A model generated the notes under the pieces. It did not search any database and had not been told where the DNA came from. It saw only the letters and a program-made list of their open reading frames with translations. The position numbers and the translations under genes are program-made. Below are positions 36,650 to 45,614 of a stretch of DNA of 64,000 nucleotides, in pieces. The DNA is from CAVUEG01 sp963740525 (lineage in GTDB: Bacteria; Actinomycetota; Actinomycetes; Propionibacteriales; Nocardioidaceae). How positions within the stretch are numbered: the first letter of the stretch is position 1; every line of letters starts with the position of its first letter. The stretch spans positions 62,001-126,000 of the forward strand of contig CAVUEG010000010.1 in the NCBI GenBank assembly GCA_963740525.1, in the 5' to 3' direction.

Positions 36650-37528
36650 GTGGCCAGAGAGATCGCGCTGCTGACGAATCCCGCGTCAGGCAAGGGCAGA
36701 GGGCGGCTCTCCGCCGCATTGGCGCTGCCACGTTTCCGTGAGGCAGGCTTCGCCGTGCGCGAGCTGCTCGGACGAGACGCGGACGAGTCCCTCGACCTCG
36801 CCCATCAGGTGGTGGCGGACGGCATGGAGACCCTGGTCGTGGTCGGCGGAGACGGCATGGTCCATCTCGCGATCCAGGCGCTGGCCGGCAGCGCCACCGC
36901 ACTCGGCCTGATCCCAGCCGGCACGGGCAACGACGTGGCGCGCTACCTGGATCTGCCCCGGCGAGACGCCCAGCTCGCCGCGGACGTCGTGATCGCGGGC
37001 CACCGCCGCACCTGGGACCTCGCCCGCTGCGCGTCGAAGTACTTCGTGACCGTGCTGGCGGCCGGCTTTGACGCCAAGGTCAACGAGCGGGCCAACGCGA
37101 TGCGGTGGCCGCGAGGACAGATGCGCTACAACCTGGCCACCCTGGCCGAGCTGCGGGTCTTCGAGCCGCTGTCGTACACGCTCGAGCTCGACGGTGAGGT
37201 GCGGCAGGTGGACGCCATGATGTGCGCGGTGGGCAACGGTCCGTCCTTCGGCGGAGGGCTGCGGATCACCGAGGGTGCCGAGCTGGACGATGGGCTGCTG
37301 GACGTGGTGCTCTTCCGGCCGATGACCAAGCCGGACCTGATCCGCACCTACCCACGCCTCTTCAACGGCACGCACACGTCGCACCCCGCCTACGAGCACC
37401 ACCGGGTCCGCGCGATCACCGTGGCGGCTCCCGGCATCACGGCGTACGCCGACGGGGAGCGGTTCGGGGCCCTTCCGCTGACCGTCGAGGTGGCGCCGGC
37501 CGCCCTGACCGTGCTGGGGCGCGGATGA
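36650..37528 (+). CDS. Diacylglycerol kinase-family lipid kinase
   Basis: A 292-residue member of the DagK/sphingosine-kinase family, which phosphorylates membrane lipids with ATP. It starts REIALLTNPASGKGRG, has VVVGGDGMVHLAIQALAGSA (the GGDG nucleotide motif; the usual T-x-N is M-x-H here) and LIPAGTGNDVARYLDL. The C-terminal lobe has GNGPSFGGGLRITEGAELDD and YADGE. Its stop overlaps the helicase start (ATGA). Likely substrate diacylglycerol; not certain. Confidence 0.9.
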   Translation: MAREIALLTNPASGKGRGRLSAALALPRFREAGFAVRELLGRDADESLDLAHQVVADGMETLVVVGGDGMVHLAIQALAGSATALGLIPAGTGNDVARYLDLPRRDAQLAADVVIAGHRRTWDLARCASKYFVTVLAAGFDAKVNERANAMRWPRGQMRYNLATLAELRVFEPLSYTLELDGEVRQVDAMMCAVGNGPSFGGGLRITEGAELDDGLLDVVLFRPMTKPDLIRTYPRLFNGTHTSHPAYEHHRVRAITVAAPGITAYADGERFGALPLTVEVAPAALTVLGRG

Positions 37529-40287
37529 CCGGCCCGGCGGAGCAGTACGCACGGTTCAAGCGCGACCGCCGGCACCCGGTGTTCGCGGGGTTCGCCTCGC
37601 TCTACGACTTCACCCTCGACGACTTCCAGATCAACGCCTGCCACGCGGTCGAGGACGGCAAGGGCGTGCTCGTCGCCGCGCCGACCGGTTCCGGGAAGAC
37701 GATCGTCGGGGAGTTCGCGGTCCATCTCGCCCTGGAGCAGGGCCGCAAGTGCTTCTACACGACGCCGATCAAGGCCCTGTCCAACCAGAAGTTCAACGAC
37801 CTCGTCCGCCGCTACGGCGCGGACAGGGTCGGCCTGCTGACCGGGGACAACACCATCAACGGCGAAGCGCCGGTGGTGGTGATGACCACCGAGGTGCTCC
37901 GCAACATGCTGTACGCCGGCTCACGGACGCTGAGCGGCCTCGGCTTCGTGGTGATGGACGAGGTGCACTACCTCGCCGACCGGTTCCGTGGTGCCGTGTG
38001 GGAGGAGGTGATCATCCACCTGCCGGAGTCGGTGGCGCTGATCTCGCTGTCCGCCACCGTCTCGAACGCCGAGGAGTTCGGCGAGTGGATGGAGACCGTC
38101 CGCGGTGACACCACCACGATCGTCGAGGAGAAGCGACCGGTCCCGCTCTACCAGCACGTGATGGTCGGCAAGCGGATGTACGACCTCTTCGACGAGGAGC
38201 ACGAGTTCGCGCAGGAGGGCGCCCAGGTCAACCCAGAGCTCACCAGGGTCGCCCGGGACGACTGGCGTGACCGGCGCACCAACGACCGCAGGCCACCGAG
38301 AGCGGGCGCCCGCGGGCAGGGTGGTGCGCGCCGAGCCTCGCTGCCGAGCAGGTTCGACGTGGTGGACCGCCTCGACAGCGCGGGGCTGCTCCCTGCGATC
38401 TTCTTCATCTTCAGCCGGGTCGGTTGCGACGCCGCGGTGACCCAGTGCCTCAACGCCAACCTGCGGCTCACCTCGACCGAGGAGCGGGACGCGGTGGTCG
38501 CCTTCGTCGAGGCCCGCTGCAAGAGCATCCCCGAGGAGGACCTCCACGTCCTGGGTTACCACGACTTCCTCGACGGGCTCTCTCGTGGGATCGCGGCGCA
38601 CCACGCTGGGATGCTGCCGACCTTCAAGGAGTGCGTCGAGGAGCTCTTCCTCCGTGGCCTGTGCCGGGTGGTCTTCGCCACCGAGACCCTCGCGCTGGGC
38701 ATCAACATGCCGGCCCGGTCCGTGGTGATCGAGAAGCTGTCGAAGTGGAACGGCGAGACTCACGCGGACATCACGCCGGGGGAGTACACCCAGCTCACCG
38801 GCCGGGCCGGGCGTCGTGGCATCGACGTGGAGGGGCACGGCGTCGTGCTCTGGCAGCAGGGCATGGACCCGAAGGCCGTCGCGGGCCTGGCGTCGACGCG
38901 CACCTACCCCCTCCGCTCGTCGTTCCAGCCGTCGTACAACATGGCCGTGAACCTCGTCCGCCAGTTCGGTCGTGACACCGCCCGCCAGCTGCTGGAGTCC
39001 TCCTTCGCCCAGTTCCAGGCAGACAAGGCCGTGGTGGGACTGGCGCGCCAGCTTCGCAAGAGCGACAACGCCCTGCTCGGGTACGCCGAGTCAGCGACGT
39101 GCGACAAGGGCGACTTCATGGAGTACGCCGGCCTGCGCCGACGACTCAGTGATGTCGAGTCGGGGATGGCGAAGTCCCGCCGTGCCGACAAGCGCGAGGA
39201 GATCGTGGCCTCGCTCGAGGCGCTGCGTCCTGGTGACGTCATCGAGATCCCGGCGGGCAAGTTCTCCGGGATGGCGGTGGTCATCGACCCGGGCATGCAC
39301 TCCGAGCGCGACGGACCGCGTCCCTTCGTGGTGACCGCCGACCGTCAGGCCAGGCGGCTGGGCATGATCGACTTCCCGGTGCCGGTGCGGGCGTTCACCC
39401 GGATGAAGGTGCCGAAGAACTTCAACGGCCGCAACCCGCAGGCCCGGCGCGACCTCGCCTCCGCGCTGCGTGCCCGCACGCACGACCTGACCCCGCCGCC
39501 ACCGGTGCGCGGGGGTCGCTCGGGAGCGGCACCGCGGGCGCTGTCAGCCGAAGGGGAGGCGGAGGTCGCCCGGATCCGAGCCGAGCTCCGGGCACACCCG
39601 TGCCACCGCTGCCCGGACCGGGAGGACCACGCCCGCTGGTCCGAGCGGTACTTCAAGCTGGACCGTGACGCGCAGACCCTCAAACGCCGGATCGACCAGC
39701 GCACGAACACGATCGCGCGGCAGTTCGACCGGGTCTGCGAGGTTCTAACGGCGCTGGACTACCTGGAGGACGACCAGGTGACGCCGCAGGGCGAGCGGCT
39801 GATGCGGATCTACACCGACATGGACCTGGTTGCGGCCGAGTCGCTGCGTCACGGGATCTGGGACGAGCTCACACCGTCCGAGCTCGCGGCCGCGCTGAGC
39901 GCCCTCGTCTTCGAGTCCCGGCGGGCCGACGACGCCACCTCTCCGCGGATCCCGGGCGGCCGCACCCAGGAGGCACTGAAGTCCATGGTGTCCCTGTGGT
40001 CGGACCTGGACGCCCTGGAGCGCGAGCACAAGGTGGACTTCCTCCGCGAGCCGGACCTGGGGTTCGCCTGGGCGGCGTACCGCTGGGCGGAGGGGGACTC
40101 GCTGGACGACGTGCTCGGCGTGACGGACCTCGCGGCGGGGGACTTCGTCCGCTGGATGAAGCAGCTTCTCGACCTCGCCGACCAGGTGGCGAACGCGGCC
40201 GGGGACATCCCGCTGCGCGACACCGCACGCGCGGCGTCGGCAGCCCTGCGGCGCGGCGTGGTCGCCTACTCCAGCGTCTCGGACTGA
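37525..40287 (+). CDS. helY: HelY/Ski2-like superfamily 2 RNA helicase
   Basis: A 920-residue ATP-dependent helicase. Motif I is APTGSGKT (52-59), Ib region TTPIKALSNQKFNDLVRRYG, motif II DEVH (145-148), motif III SLSATVSNAEE, motif VI region QLTGRAGRRGID. A basic linker (RRTNDRRPPRAGARGQGGAR) sits between RecA domains 1 and 2. The C-terminal third has the rRNA-processing-arch-like and DSHCT regions found in Ski2/Mtr4 relatives. It probably acts in RNA processing or decay. The HelY name rests on synteny with M. tuberculosis (tatA-tatC-helY-exonuclease). It overlaps the convergent exonuclease gene by 22 bp. Confidence 0.92.
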   Translation: MTGPAEQYARFKRDRRHPVFAGFASLYDFTLDDFQINACHAVEDGKGVLVAAPTGSGKTIVGEFAVHLALEQGRKCFYTTPIKALSNQKFNDLVRRYGADRVGLLTGDNTINGEAPVVVMTTEVLRNMLYAGSRTLSGLGFVVMDEVHYLADRFRGAVWEEVIIHLPESVALISLSATVSNAEEFGEWMETVRGDTTTIVEEKRPVPLYQHVMVGKRMYDLFDEEHEFAQEGAQVNPELTRVARDDWRDRRTNDRRPPRAGARGQGGARRASLPSRFDVVDRLDSAGLLPAIFFIFSRVGCDAAVTQCLNANLRLTSTEERDAVVAFVEARCKSIPEEDLHVLGYHDFLDGLSRGIAAHHAGMLPTFKECVEELFLRGLCRVVFATETLALGINMPARSVVIEKLSKWNGETHADITPGEYTQLTGRAGRRGIDVEGHGVVLWQQGMDPKAVAGLASTRTYPLRSSFQPSYNMAVNLVRQFGRDTARQLLESSFAQFQADKAVVGLARQLRKSDNALLGYAESATCDKGDFMEYAGLRRRLSDVESGMAKSRRADKREEIVASLEALRPGDVIEIPAGKFSGMAVVIDPGMHSERDGPRPFVVTADRQARRLGMIDFPVPVRAFTRMKVPKNFNGRNPQARRDLASALRARTHDLTPPPPVRGGRSGAAPRALSAEGEAEVARIRAELRAHPCHRCPDREDHARWSERYFKLDRDAQTLKRRIDQRTNTIARQFDRVCEVLTALDYLEDDQVTPQGERLMRIYTDMDLVAAESLRHGIWDELTPSELAAALSALVFESRRADDATSPRIPGGRTQEALKSMVSLWSDLDALEREHKVDFLREPDLGFAWAAYRWAEGDSLDDVLGVTDLAAGDFVRWMKQLLDLADQVANAAGDIPLRDTARAASAALRRGVVAYSSVSD

Positions 40288-41237
40288 GGCCGGGGCTCTC
40301 CGGCGAGCACCGCGACCAGGCGGGTCACCGAGCCCCCGAGCCCCCACTGCTCGCTGATGGCGGCGAGCATCTCCGGGTCCGCGGGGGCGGTCGGCAGGGT
40401 CAGGTCGGGCTGCCCGAGGTCGATGTCACGGGCCACGAGGCAGACGGTCGGAGCCACCGACAGGTAGTCGAGGGAGTCCTTGAGCTTGCGACGGGGACCG
40501 GGCGCCATGTCGGAGTCGGGGTCCTGGGCCGCGGCGATGATGCCGTCGAGGTCGTGGAAGCGGTTCAGCAGCGTGGCCGCGGTCTTCTCGCCCACCCCGG
40601 GGACACCGGGGAGACCGTCGGAGGTGTCACCGCGCATCGCCGCGAAGTCGGCGTACTGGTGGCCGTCGACGTCGTACTTGTCGCGCAGCACCTGGTTGGT
40701 CACCCGCTCGTGCCGACCGACACCCCGAGCGGTGTAGAGCACCCGGATCTGGGCCTCGTCGTCGACGAGCTGGAAGAGGTCGCGGTCGCCGGTGACGATG
40801 TCCACCGGCATCCCGGCGTCGGTGGCGAGCGTGCCGATCACGTCGTCGGCCTCGTAGCGGTCGGCACCCACGATCGCGATCCCGAGCGCCTCGAGGCTGG
40901 CGACGATCAGCGGGATCTGCTGCTCGAGCGGATGCGGGACCTCCTCGACGTCCGGCGCCGCACCCGGCACCGTTCGCTCGACCCGGTGCTCCTTGTACGA
41001 CGGGATCAGGTCCACTCGCCACTGGGGACGCCAGTCGTTGTCCCAGCAACAGGCCAGGTGCGTCGGCCGGTAGTCGTCCACGAGCCGGGTGATGAAGTCC
41101 AGCAGGCCGCGCACGGCGTTGACGGGGGTGCCGTCGGGCGCGGTGATCGTGTCCGGCACGCCGTAGAAGGCACGGAAGTACAACGAGGCGGTGTCCAGCA
41201 GCATCAGCCGGGGTTCGCGGAGTTCACGGTGTACCAC
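40266..41237 (-). CDS. 5'-3' exonuclease (polymerase-I-type, stand-alone)
   Basis: A 323-residue FEN-like 5' nuclease homologous to the N-terminal domain of DNA polymerase I. It starts at GTG 41237 (leaderless promoter 6 nt before) with LMLLDTASLYFRAFYGVPD; metal-binding aspartates occur in DRYEADDVIGTLA and DIVTGDRDLFQLVDD; the helix-hairpin-helix is AMRGDTSDGLPGVPGVGEKT. Such stand-alone copies (Rv2090 type) process flaps and RNA primers. Convergent with and overlapping helY, as in mycobacteria. Confidence 0.92.
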   Translation of the reverse strand: MVHRELREPRLMLLDTASLYFRAFYGVPDTITAPDGTPVNAVRGLLDFITRLVDDYRPTHLACCWDNDWRPQWRVDLIPSYKEHRVERTVPGAAPDVEEVPHPLEQQIPLIVASLEALGIAIVGADRYEADDVIGTLATDAGMPVDIVTGDRDLFQLVDDEAQIRVLYTARGVGRHERVTNQVLRDKYDVDGHQYADFAAMRGDTSDGLPGVPGVGEKTAATLLNRFHDLDGIIAAAQDPDSDMAPGPRRKLKDSLDYLSVAPTVCLVARDIDLGQPDLTLPTAPADPEMLAAISEQWGLGGSVTRLVAVLAGEPRPQSETLE

Positions 41238-41243
41238 TCCGGC

Positions 41244-41249
41244 AGGCTA
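41244..41249 (-). promoter_or_regulatory. -10 box, leaderless promoter for the exonuclease gene
   Basis: On the minus strand TAGCCT ends 6 nt before the GTG at 41237, favouring this start over the ATG 33 nt further in. Confidence 0.5.
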
Positions 41250-41353
41250 CCGCTCACGACTTTGGGCCGTCGGGCGAGGCAAGGGGTTCTCGTCAGTGGA
41301 GAGCCGCGCAACATCCGCGGATGAAGTTGGACCGAGATCTTGCGACGCCATGC

Positions 41354-42253
41354 CTAGCGTCGGCGCCCCACGGCCTGAGCCAAGGCCGGGATTGCGACCC
41401 TCGAGGCATGCGCCAGCGGGCGAGGCGATGGGTGGGAGCGGAACGAAGCGACGAAGCAACACAAGCTCTCCACCGGCCTTCCAGCGGCGTCGGCCAAGCC
41501 ACCAGCGCGCAGCCACTGGTAGGCGGCAGCGGAGCGGTGCTCCTCAAAGTACTCGCGATGCTGTTGTAGCAGCTTGAGCCGGGCTTCGAACCGGTCCGCT
41601 GTCCGGGCCGTGAGCCGCTCGCCGCTGTGGTCTCTGAACAGGTAGCCCACCTCGGTGATCGTGTGCACAGGCACACTTCGGCTCATCCGCAACCACCACT
41701 CGACGTCCTCGCTCACTTGGAATGTCTCGTCCATGAGCAGCACCGCATCGCGACGGATGGCGGCCGAACCCACCTGCGGCACGGGGCCTTCCAGCATCGT
41801 CCCGGCAACCACACCGCTCAGGTTCCGACCCCAGTTGAGGGCTCCATTCCCCAGGTTTGCCTTCCAGCAGAGCGCCACCGGGGCGGACCGTAGGCCCGCG
41901 AGTGCAATCGCCAGCCGGTCGGGGGTGAACTCATCGTCGTCGTCGAGAAAGGTGACGAATCGGCCTTGAGCGGCGCGGATGCCGTCATTGCGCGCGGCCG
42001 CAGCCCCACCCTGAACCAGCCTGGGAACGATTCGGCACCGAGGGTCCGAGAATCTGGCAGTAAGTCCACTGTTCCCGTCGTCGACCACGATCACCTCGAA
42101 GTCCTCAATGCTCTGCCTCAGCACACTTGCGACCGCCAGCTCCAGCAGTTCGGCGCGGCCGTAGGTGGGAATGACGATGCTGAAGAGGGGATCAGCCACT
42201 GGCGTAGTTCCACGAGGCCATTTGACCAGGATCTCTTGGATCCCAATCGTCAA
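41354..42253 (-). CDS. Family 2 (GT-A) glycosyltransferase
   Basis: A 299-residue glycosyltransferase. It has FSIVIPTYGRAELLELAVAS, VIVVDDGNSGLTARF (nucleotide-sugar Asp), GGAAAARNDGIRAAQGRFVT and FLDDDDEFTPD (metal-binding D-x-D). The proposed TTG start overlaps the sulfotransferase stop (TTGA); an internal GTG just before ADPLFSIVI (near 42196) is an alternative. No membrane segments. GC and codon use are lower than in neighbours, as for the partner gene upstream. It probably adds a sugar to a cell-surface glycan. Confidence 0.88.
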   Translation of the reverse strand: MTIGIQEILVKWPRGTTPVADPLFSIVIPTYGRAELLELAVASVLRQSIEDFEVIVVDDGNSGLTARFSDPRCRIVPRLVQGGAAAARNDGIRAAQGRFVTFLDDDDEFTPDRLAIALAGLRSAPVALCWKANLGNGALNWGRNLSGVVAGTMLEGPVPQVGSAAIRRDAVLLMDETFQVSEDVEWWLRMSRSVPVHTITEVGYLFRDHSGERLTARTADRFEARLKLLQQHREYFEEHRSAAAYQWLRAGGLADAAGRPVESLCCFVASFRSHPSPRPLAHASRVAIPALAQAVGRRR

Positions 42254-43221
42254 GGTCGAGCATCGGCCACCTCGGTCCGCTGGATCCGACGGCGCTGGAT
42301 GCGGCGTGCCCTGAGGGTGCGCCCCAGAGCCACGAACTCGCCAAGGCCGATGTTGCCGACGAGTCTGGTTGGCTTGGCATCGTTCAACGGCTCGTAGCCG
42401 GCGTCCCTCATCGTCCCTCCCACCACCGCGTCGACCTGCCGTTGCTCACGAGCTGTCAACGAGTCCCGCCAGGCGGTTGCGCGGCTAGTGTCGACCGGGC
42501 CAAGTGCCATCGCCTTCCAGTTCGTCTCCCATGAGGGGAACAACTCGACCGACTTCTGGTCCTCGATGGGCACGTGTTGGCCATTGACCCCGAGGAAGGC
42601 GCCGATCTGCTCCCGGGCCGTGTTCGGCTCGGCCACGACGGACTCGTAGCGGAGTATGAGCAGACGATCGGACCCGAGAACTGCACGCGCCCGCTCCAAC
42701 TCGTAGTAGTCCTGACGCCAGCTAGCCGCGAGTAGCGGCGCCGAATCCAGGCCGAACGGGGCCTTCTTGGCTGAGGCCACGACGGCGCGCGGATCACGCA
42801 CGACGGCGACGAACTTGAGCGCCGGCGATGCCCGGTGAATGGGCATCCACCAACGCAGGTGGTTGGGAGTCTTCTCGCCGATCAGCGCAGCATCTCCTGC
42901 AAGCTGCCTGACAATGCAGCTGAAGAGATCCCAGGCGCACGACGCCTCGCCGCCGAGGTCCTCTATCAGTCTGCTGAGGCTGAGCTCCAGGCCTCTACTC
43001 ACCGGGAGCCGTAGGTACTCCTCAGTGACGCAGCGAATTTCGCGCTCCCTCAACGGAAACTCGCAATGCCGAAGGTACCGATAGTAGAAGAGTGGGAAGA
43101 AGTGCGTCTCGGGTGGCACTCGGACGCCGGGCAACTCGCTCGCGAGCCTTTGGACCAGCGTCGTACCGGAGCGTGGACTTCCGACGATAAGGAAGTGGGG
43201 AGCGTCAGTTTCAGTGTTCAC
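42250..43221 (-). CDS. Sulfotransferase family protein (low-GC paralogue)
   Basis: A 323-residue PAPS-dependent sulfotransferase-family protein. The 5'-phosphosulfate loop is FLIVGSPRSGTTLVQRLASE; EKTPNHLRWW and VVRDPRAVVASA (3'-phosphate-binding region) follow. It is clearly paralogous to the gene at 51678-52637, sharing GSPRSGTTLVQRLASELPGV and DSAPLLAASWRQD. GTG 43221 just before NTETDAPHF was preferred; an upstream start at 43284 would add 21 residues not matched in the paralogue. It forms an overlapping pair with the glycosyltransferase and has about 62% GC by sampling. Confidence 0.88.
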   Translation of the reverse strand: MNTETDAPHFLIVGSPRSGTTLVQRLASELPGVRVPPETHFFPLFYYRYLRHCEFPLREREIRCVTEEYLRLPVSRGLELSLSRLIEDLGGEASCAWDLFSCIVRQLAGDAALIGEKTPNHLRWWMPIHRASPALKFVAVVRDPRAVVASAKKAPFGLDSAPLLAASWRQDYYELERARAVLGSDRLLILRYESVVAEPNTAREQIGAFLGVNGQHVPIEDQKSVELFPSWETNWKAMALGPVDTSRATAWRDSLTAREQRQVDAVVGGTMRDAGYEPLNDAKPTRLVGNIGLGEFVALGRTLRARRIQRRRIQRTEVADARP

Positions 43222-43491
43222 GGCCCGGTCTCTCCCGCCCACGTAGACTCGCTCAGTCGCGCAACGTGCACCGCCATTCGACACCCCCGAACGTTGATGA
43301 CATCACGATGGCAGGGCGTCGCTCCGCTCGCAATCAGGTCGTCTCAAACCACCATGGTCAGTGGCCGGAATAGATGGCCCGAGCCGCTGCCGGGCCATCG
43401 GGCTCGTCACAGACGTCGCTGTGGTCGGTGTCTGAAGCCCCGGCCTCATGGCGCGGGGCCTGTCAGCGGGGTGTGAGCAGCAGGCGGACGC

Positions 43492-43929
43492 TCAGCAGAG
43501 CGGTCGGTTCTCGTAGGGGGTGGACAGCACGATGGTCGTGCGAGTCGAGACGTTCGCGGCGGCGCGGACCCGTGCCAGGAGGTCCTCGAGGTCGAGGGGC
43601 GTGCCCACCCGCACCTTGAGGATGTAGGACTCGTCCCCGGCGACGGACCAGCACGACTCGATCTCGGCGATGTCGCGCAGGCGGTCGGGGGAGTCGTCGG
43701 GCTGCGAGGCGTCGATCGCCCGGATCGAGATGAACGCGGTGAGCGGTTTGTCGATCAGGGCGTAGTCGATGGTCGCGCCGTACCCGCTGATCACGCCGCG
43801 CTCCTCGAGCCGCTTGACCCGCTGGTGGACCGCGGAGGTCGACAGGCCGGTGGCGCGGCCCAGGTCGGTGAACGACATGCGTCCGTCCGCCGCGAGCAAG
43901 GCGAGGATCTGCTGGTCGGTTGTCTCCAC
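43492..43929 (-). CDS. Lrp/AsnC-family transcriptional regulator
   Basis: A 145-residue regulator with an N-terminal winged helix (TTDQQILALLAADGRMSFTD, then LGRATGLSTSAVHQRVKRLE and RGVISGYGATID) and a C-terminal ligand-binding (RAM) domain (FISIRAI, AGDESYILKVRVGTPLDLED). GTG 43929 is preceded by a -10 box 7 nt upstream, excluding longer starts. Such proteins sense amino acids. It is divergent from the epimerase gene, so it may control the polysaccharide locus, itself, or neither. Confidence 0.9.
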   Translation of the reverse strand: METTDQQILALLAADGRMSFTDLGRATGLSTSAVHQRVKRLEERGVISGYGATIDYALIDKPLTAFISIRAIDASQPDDSPDRLRDIAEIESCWSVAGDESYILKVRVGTPLDLEDLLARVRAAANVSTRTTIVLSTPYENRPLC

Positions 43930-43936
43930 GAGTCGA

Positions 43937-43942
43937 AGACTA
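43937..43942 (-). promoter_or_regulatory. -10 box, leaderless promoter for the Lrp/AsnC gene
   Basis: On the minus strand TAGTCT ends 7 nt before the GTG at 43929. Confidence 0.55.
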
Positions 43943-44054
43943 GTCAGCGCGACGCCATCGTGGGGGGATCGTGGACCGGTGGCCGGGAATTGGACCTTCT
44001 TGACAGGTGGCCGGAGCGGTATCGTCACCTCCGACGTCGAGGGAGGGGGCTCCG

Positions 44055-44989
44055 ATGCGCGTGGTCGTCACCGGGGGAGCAGGGTTCATCGGCGCGAACC
44101 TGGCGCGGGTGCTGAGCGCCGAGGGCGACGAGGTGGTCGTCGTCGACGACCTGTCGACCGGTTCGGCCGGCAACCTCGCCGGTGTCGAGGTCGACCTGCG
44201 GACCGGCTCCATCCTCGACCCCGAGGTTCTCGATGCCGCCCTCGAGGGGGCGGACGCCGTCGTGCACCTGGCGGCGATCCCGTCGGTGCCCCGATCGGTA
44301 GCGGACCCGGTGCGCAGCCATGAAGCCAACGCGACGGGCACCCTGCTGGTGCTCGAGGCGGCGCGACGCCACGGGTCGCCCCATGTCACGGTGGCGTCAT
44401 CCTCGTCGGTGTACGGCGCGAACCCGGAGATGCCCAAGCGCGAGGACATGCGGTGCGAGCCGATGTCGCCGTACGCCGTCAGCAAGCTGGCGACCGAGTC
44501 GTACGCCCTCGCCTTCGGCCGGTGCTACGACCTGGAGACGCTGGCGTTCCGGTTCTTCAACGTGTTCGGCCCGCTCCAGGCCGCCGGGCACGCGTACGCC
44601 GCGGTGATCCCGGCGTTCGTGTCGGCGGCGATGGCCGGTCGATCCTCTGCCCCTGGACGGCGACGGCACCCAGACGCGTGACTTCACCTACGTCGGGAAG
44701 CGTGGTGCGGGTGCTGGCGGACGCGGCTCGCCGCCGGGTGACGTCGCCGCAGCCGGTGAACCTCGCCTTCGGCACCTCGACCAGCCTGCTCGAGCTGATC
44801 GCGGCCATCGAGAAGGAGGTCGGCCACGGTGTCGAGGTCGCGAGGCGGCCGAGGCGTGCGGGCGACGTACCGCACTCGCAGGCGGACCCCACGCGGCTGC
44901 GCGGGCTCTTCCCGGAGGTCGAGGCGGTCCCCTTCGAGGAGGCACTGGCGGCGACGGTCGAGTGGTTCGCTCAGGAGTCGCGAGGATGA
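44055..44989 (+). CDS. NAD-dependent epimerase/dehydratase, two frameshifts
   Basis: An extended SDR enzyme acting on nucleotide sugars (WbpP/GalE/Gne-like), about 310 residues when repaired. The NAD motif is GGAGFIGANLARVL; HLAAIPSVPRSVADP, SSSSVYGANPEMPK, the catalytic YAVSK and FRFFNVFGP follow. The frame breaks near 44642 (an extra A; removing it restores AGRPLPLDGDGTQTRDFTYV) and again near 44698 (one extra base; removal gives GSVVRVLADAARRRV). After that, INTERACTING family sequence runs to 44989. GGGAGGGGG precedes the ATG. Substrate is unknown, probably UDP-Glc/GlcNAc-type. It overlaps the convergent acetyltransferase gene by 19 bp. Confidence 0.82.
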
Positions 44990-45591
44990 GGTCGAGCCGG
45001 AGCCCCGACCACGACGATCCCCGGCGGGACGTCGCGGGTCACCACCGCGCCGGCACCGATGAACGACCCGCGACCCACCCTGAGCCCCTGGAGGACGATC
45101 GCCCCGCTGCCCACGGTCACGTCGTCCTCGAGGTGCACCGAGCCGGACACGTTCGCACCGGGGTACACCGTCACGAACTCTCCCAGCACCGTGTCGTGGC
45201 CGACCGTGGCGTTGTACTGCACCTGGCTGTGCGCGCCGACCGTCACAGAGCTGGAGACGTGCGCGCCGCCGAGGACCAGGCAGCCGAGGCCCACAGCCGT
45301 GTCCGGGGCGATGATCGCGCGCGGGTGCACCACCGTGGCCGGCCGCAGGCCGCGTTCCTCGAGCAGCTTCACCAGGTGACGTCTGGCCTCCGGGGAGGCG
45401 ATCCCGACCAGGTAGTCGTCCCCGGCGGAGACGTCGGACGGCAGCCGGACCGGAAGACCTCGGGCCGTGCCCGGCGCCAGCGCCTCGTCGACGAAGCAGG
45501 TGACGTCGATCCCGGCGGCCAGGCAGGCGTCCAGCGCCTCCCGACCCACGCCCCCGGCACCCGCGATGATCACCGGGGCAGTGTGCCGCAT
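44971..45591 (-). CDS. PglD/NeuD-like sugar O/N-acetyltransferase (left-handed beta-helix)
   Basis: A 206-residue acetyltransferase. The N-terminal Rossmann part (VIIAGAGGVGREALDACLAA) binds the sugar nucleotide. Hexapeptide repeats follow (VGAHSQVQYNATVGHDTVLG, PGANVSGSVHLEDDVTVGSG), with the catalytic-type His in VGHDTVLG. The family includes PglD (bacillosamine) and NeuD (sialic acid). ATG 45591 was preferred because longer starts add only low-complexity sequence. It probably acetylates an amino sugar for the surface glycan. Confidence 0.86.
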   Translation of the reverse strand: MRHTAPVIIAGAGGVGREALDACLAAGIDVTCFVDEALAPGTARGLPVRLPSDVSAGDDYLVGIASPEARRHLVKLLEERGLRPATVVHPRAIIAPDTAVGLGCLVLGGAHVSSSVTVGAHSQVQYNATVGHDTVLGEFVTVYPGANVSGSVHLEDDVTVGSGAIVLQGLRVGRGSFIGAGAVVTRDVPPGIVVVGAPARPHPRDS

Positions 45592-45614
45592 CCCCCGGGG
45601 CAAGCGGTACCCCC

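Noticed and set aside
41354..43221. Insertion sequence or prophage remnant explaining the lower GC
   Set aside because: No transposase, integrase, terminal repeats or tRNA target was found; only the two glycan genes are present.
44453..44989. Independent small gene after the epimerase fragment
   Set aside because: It is the C-terminal third of the same epimerase, displaced by two one-base gains.
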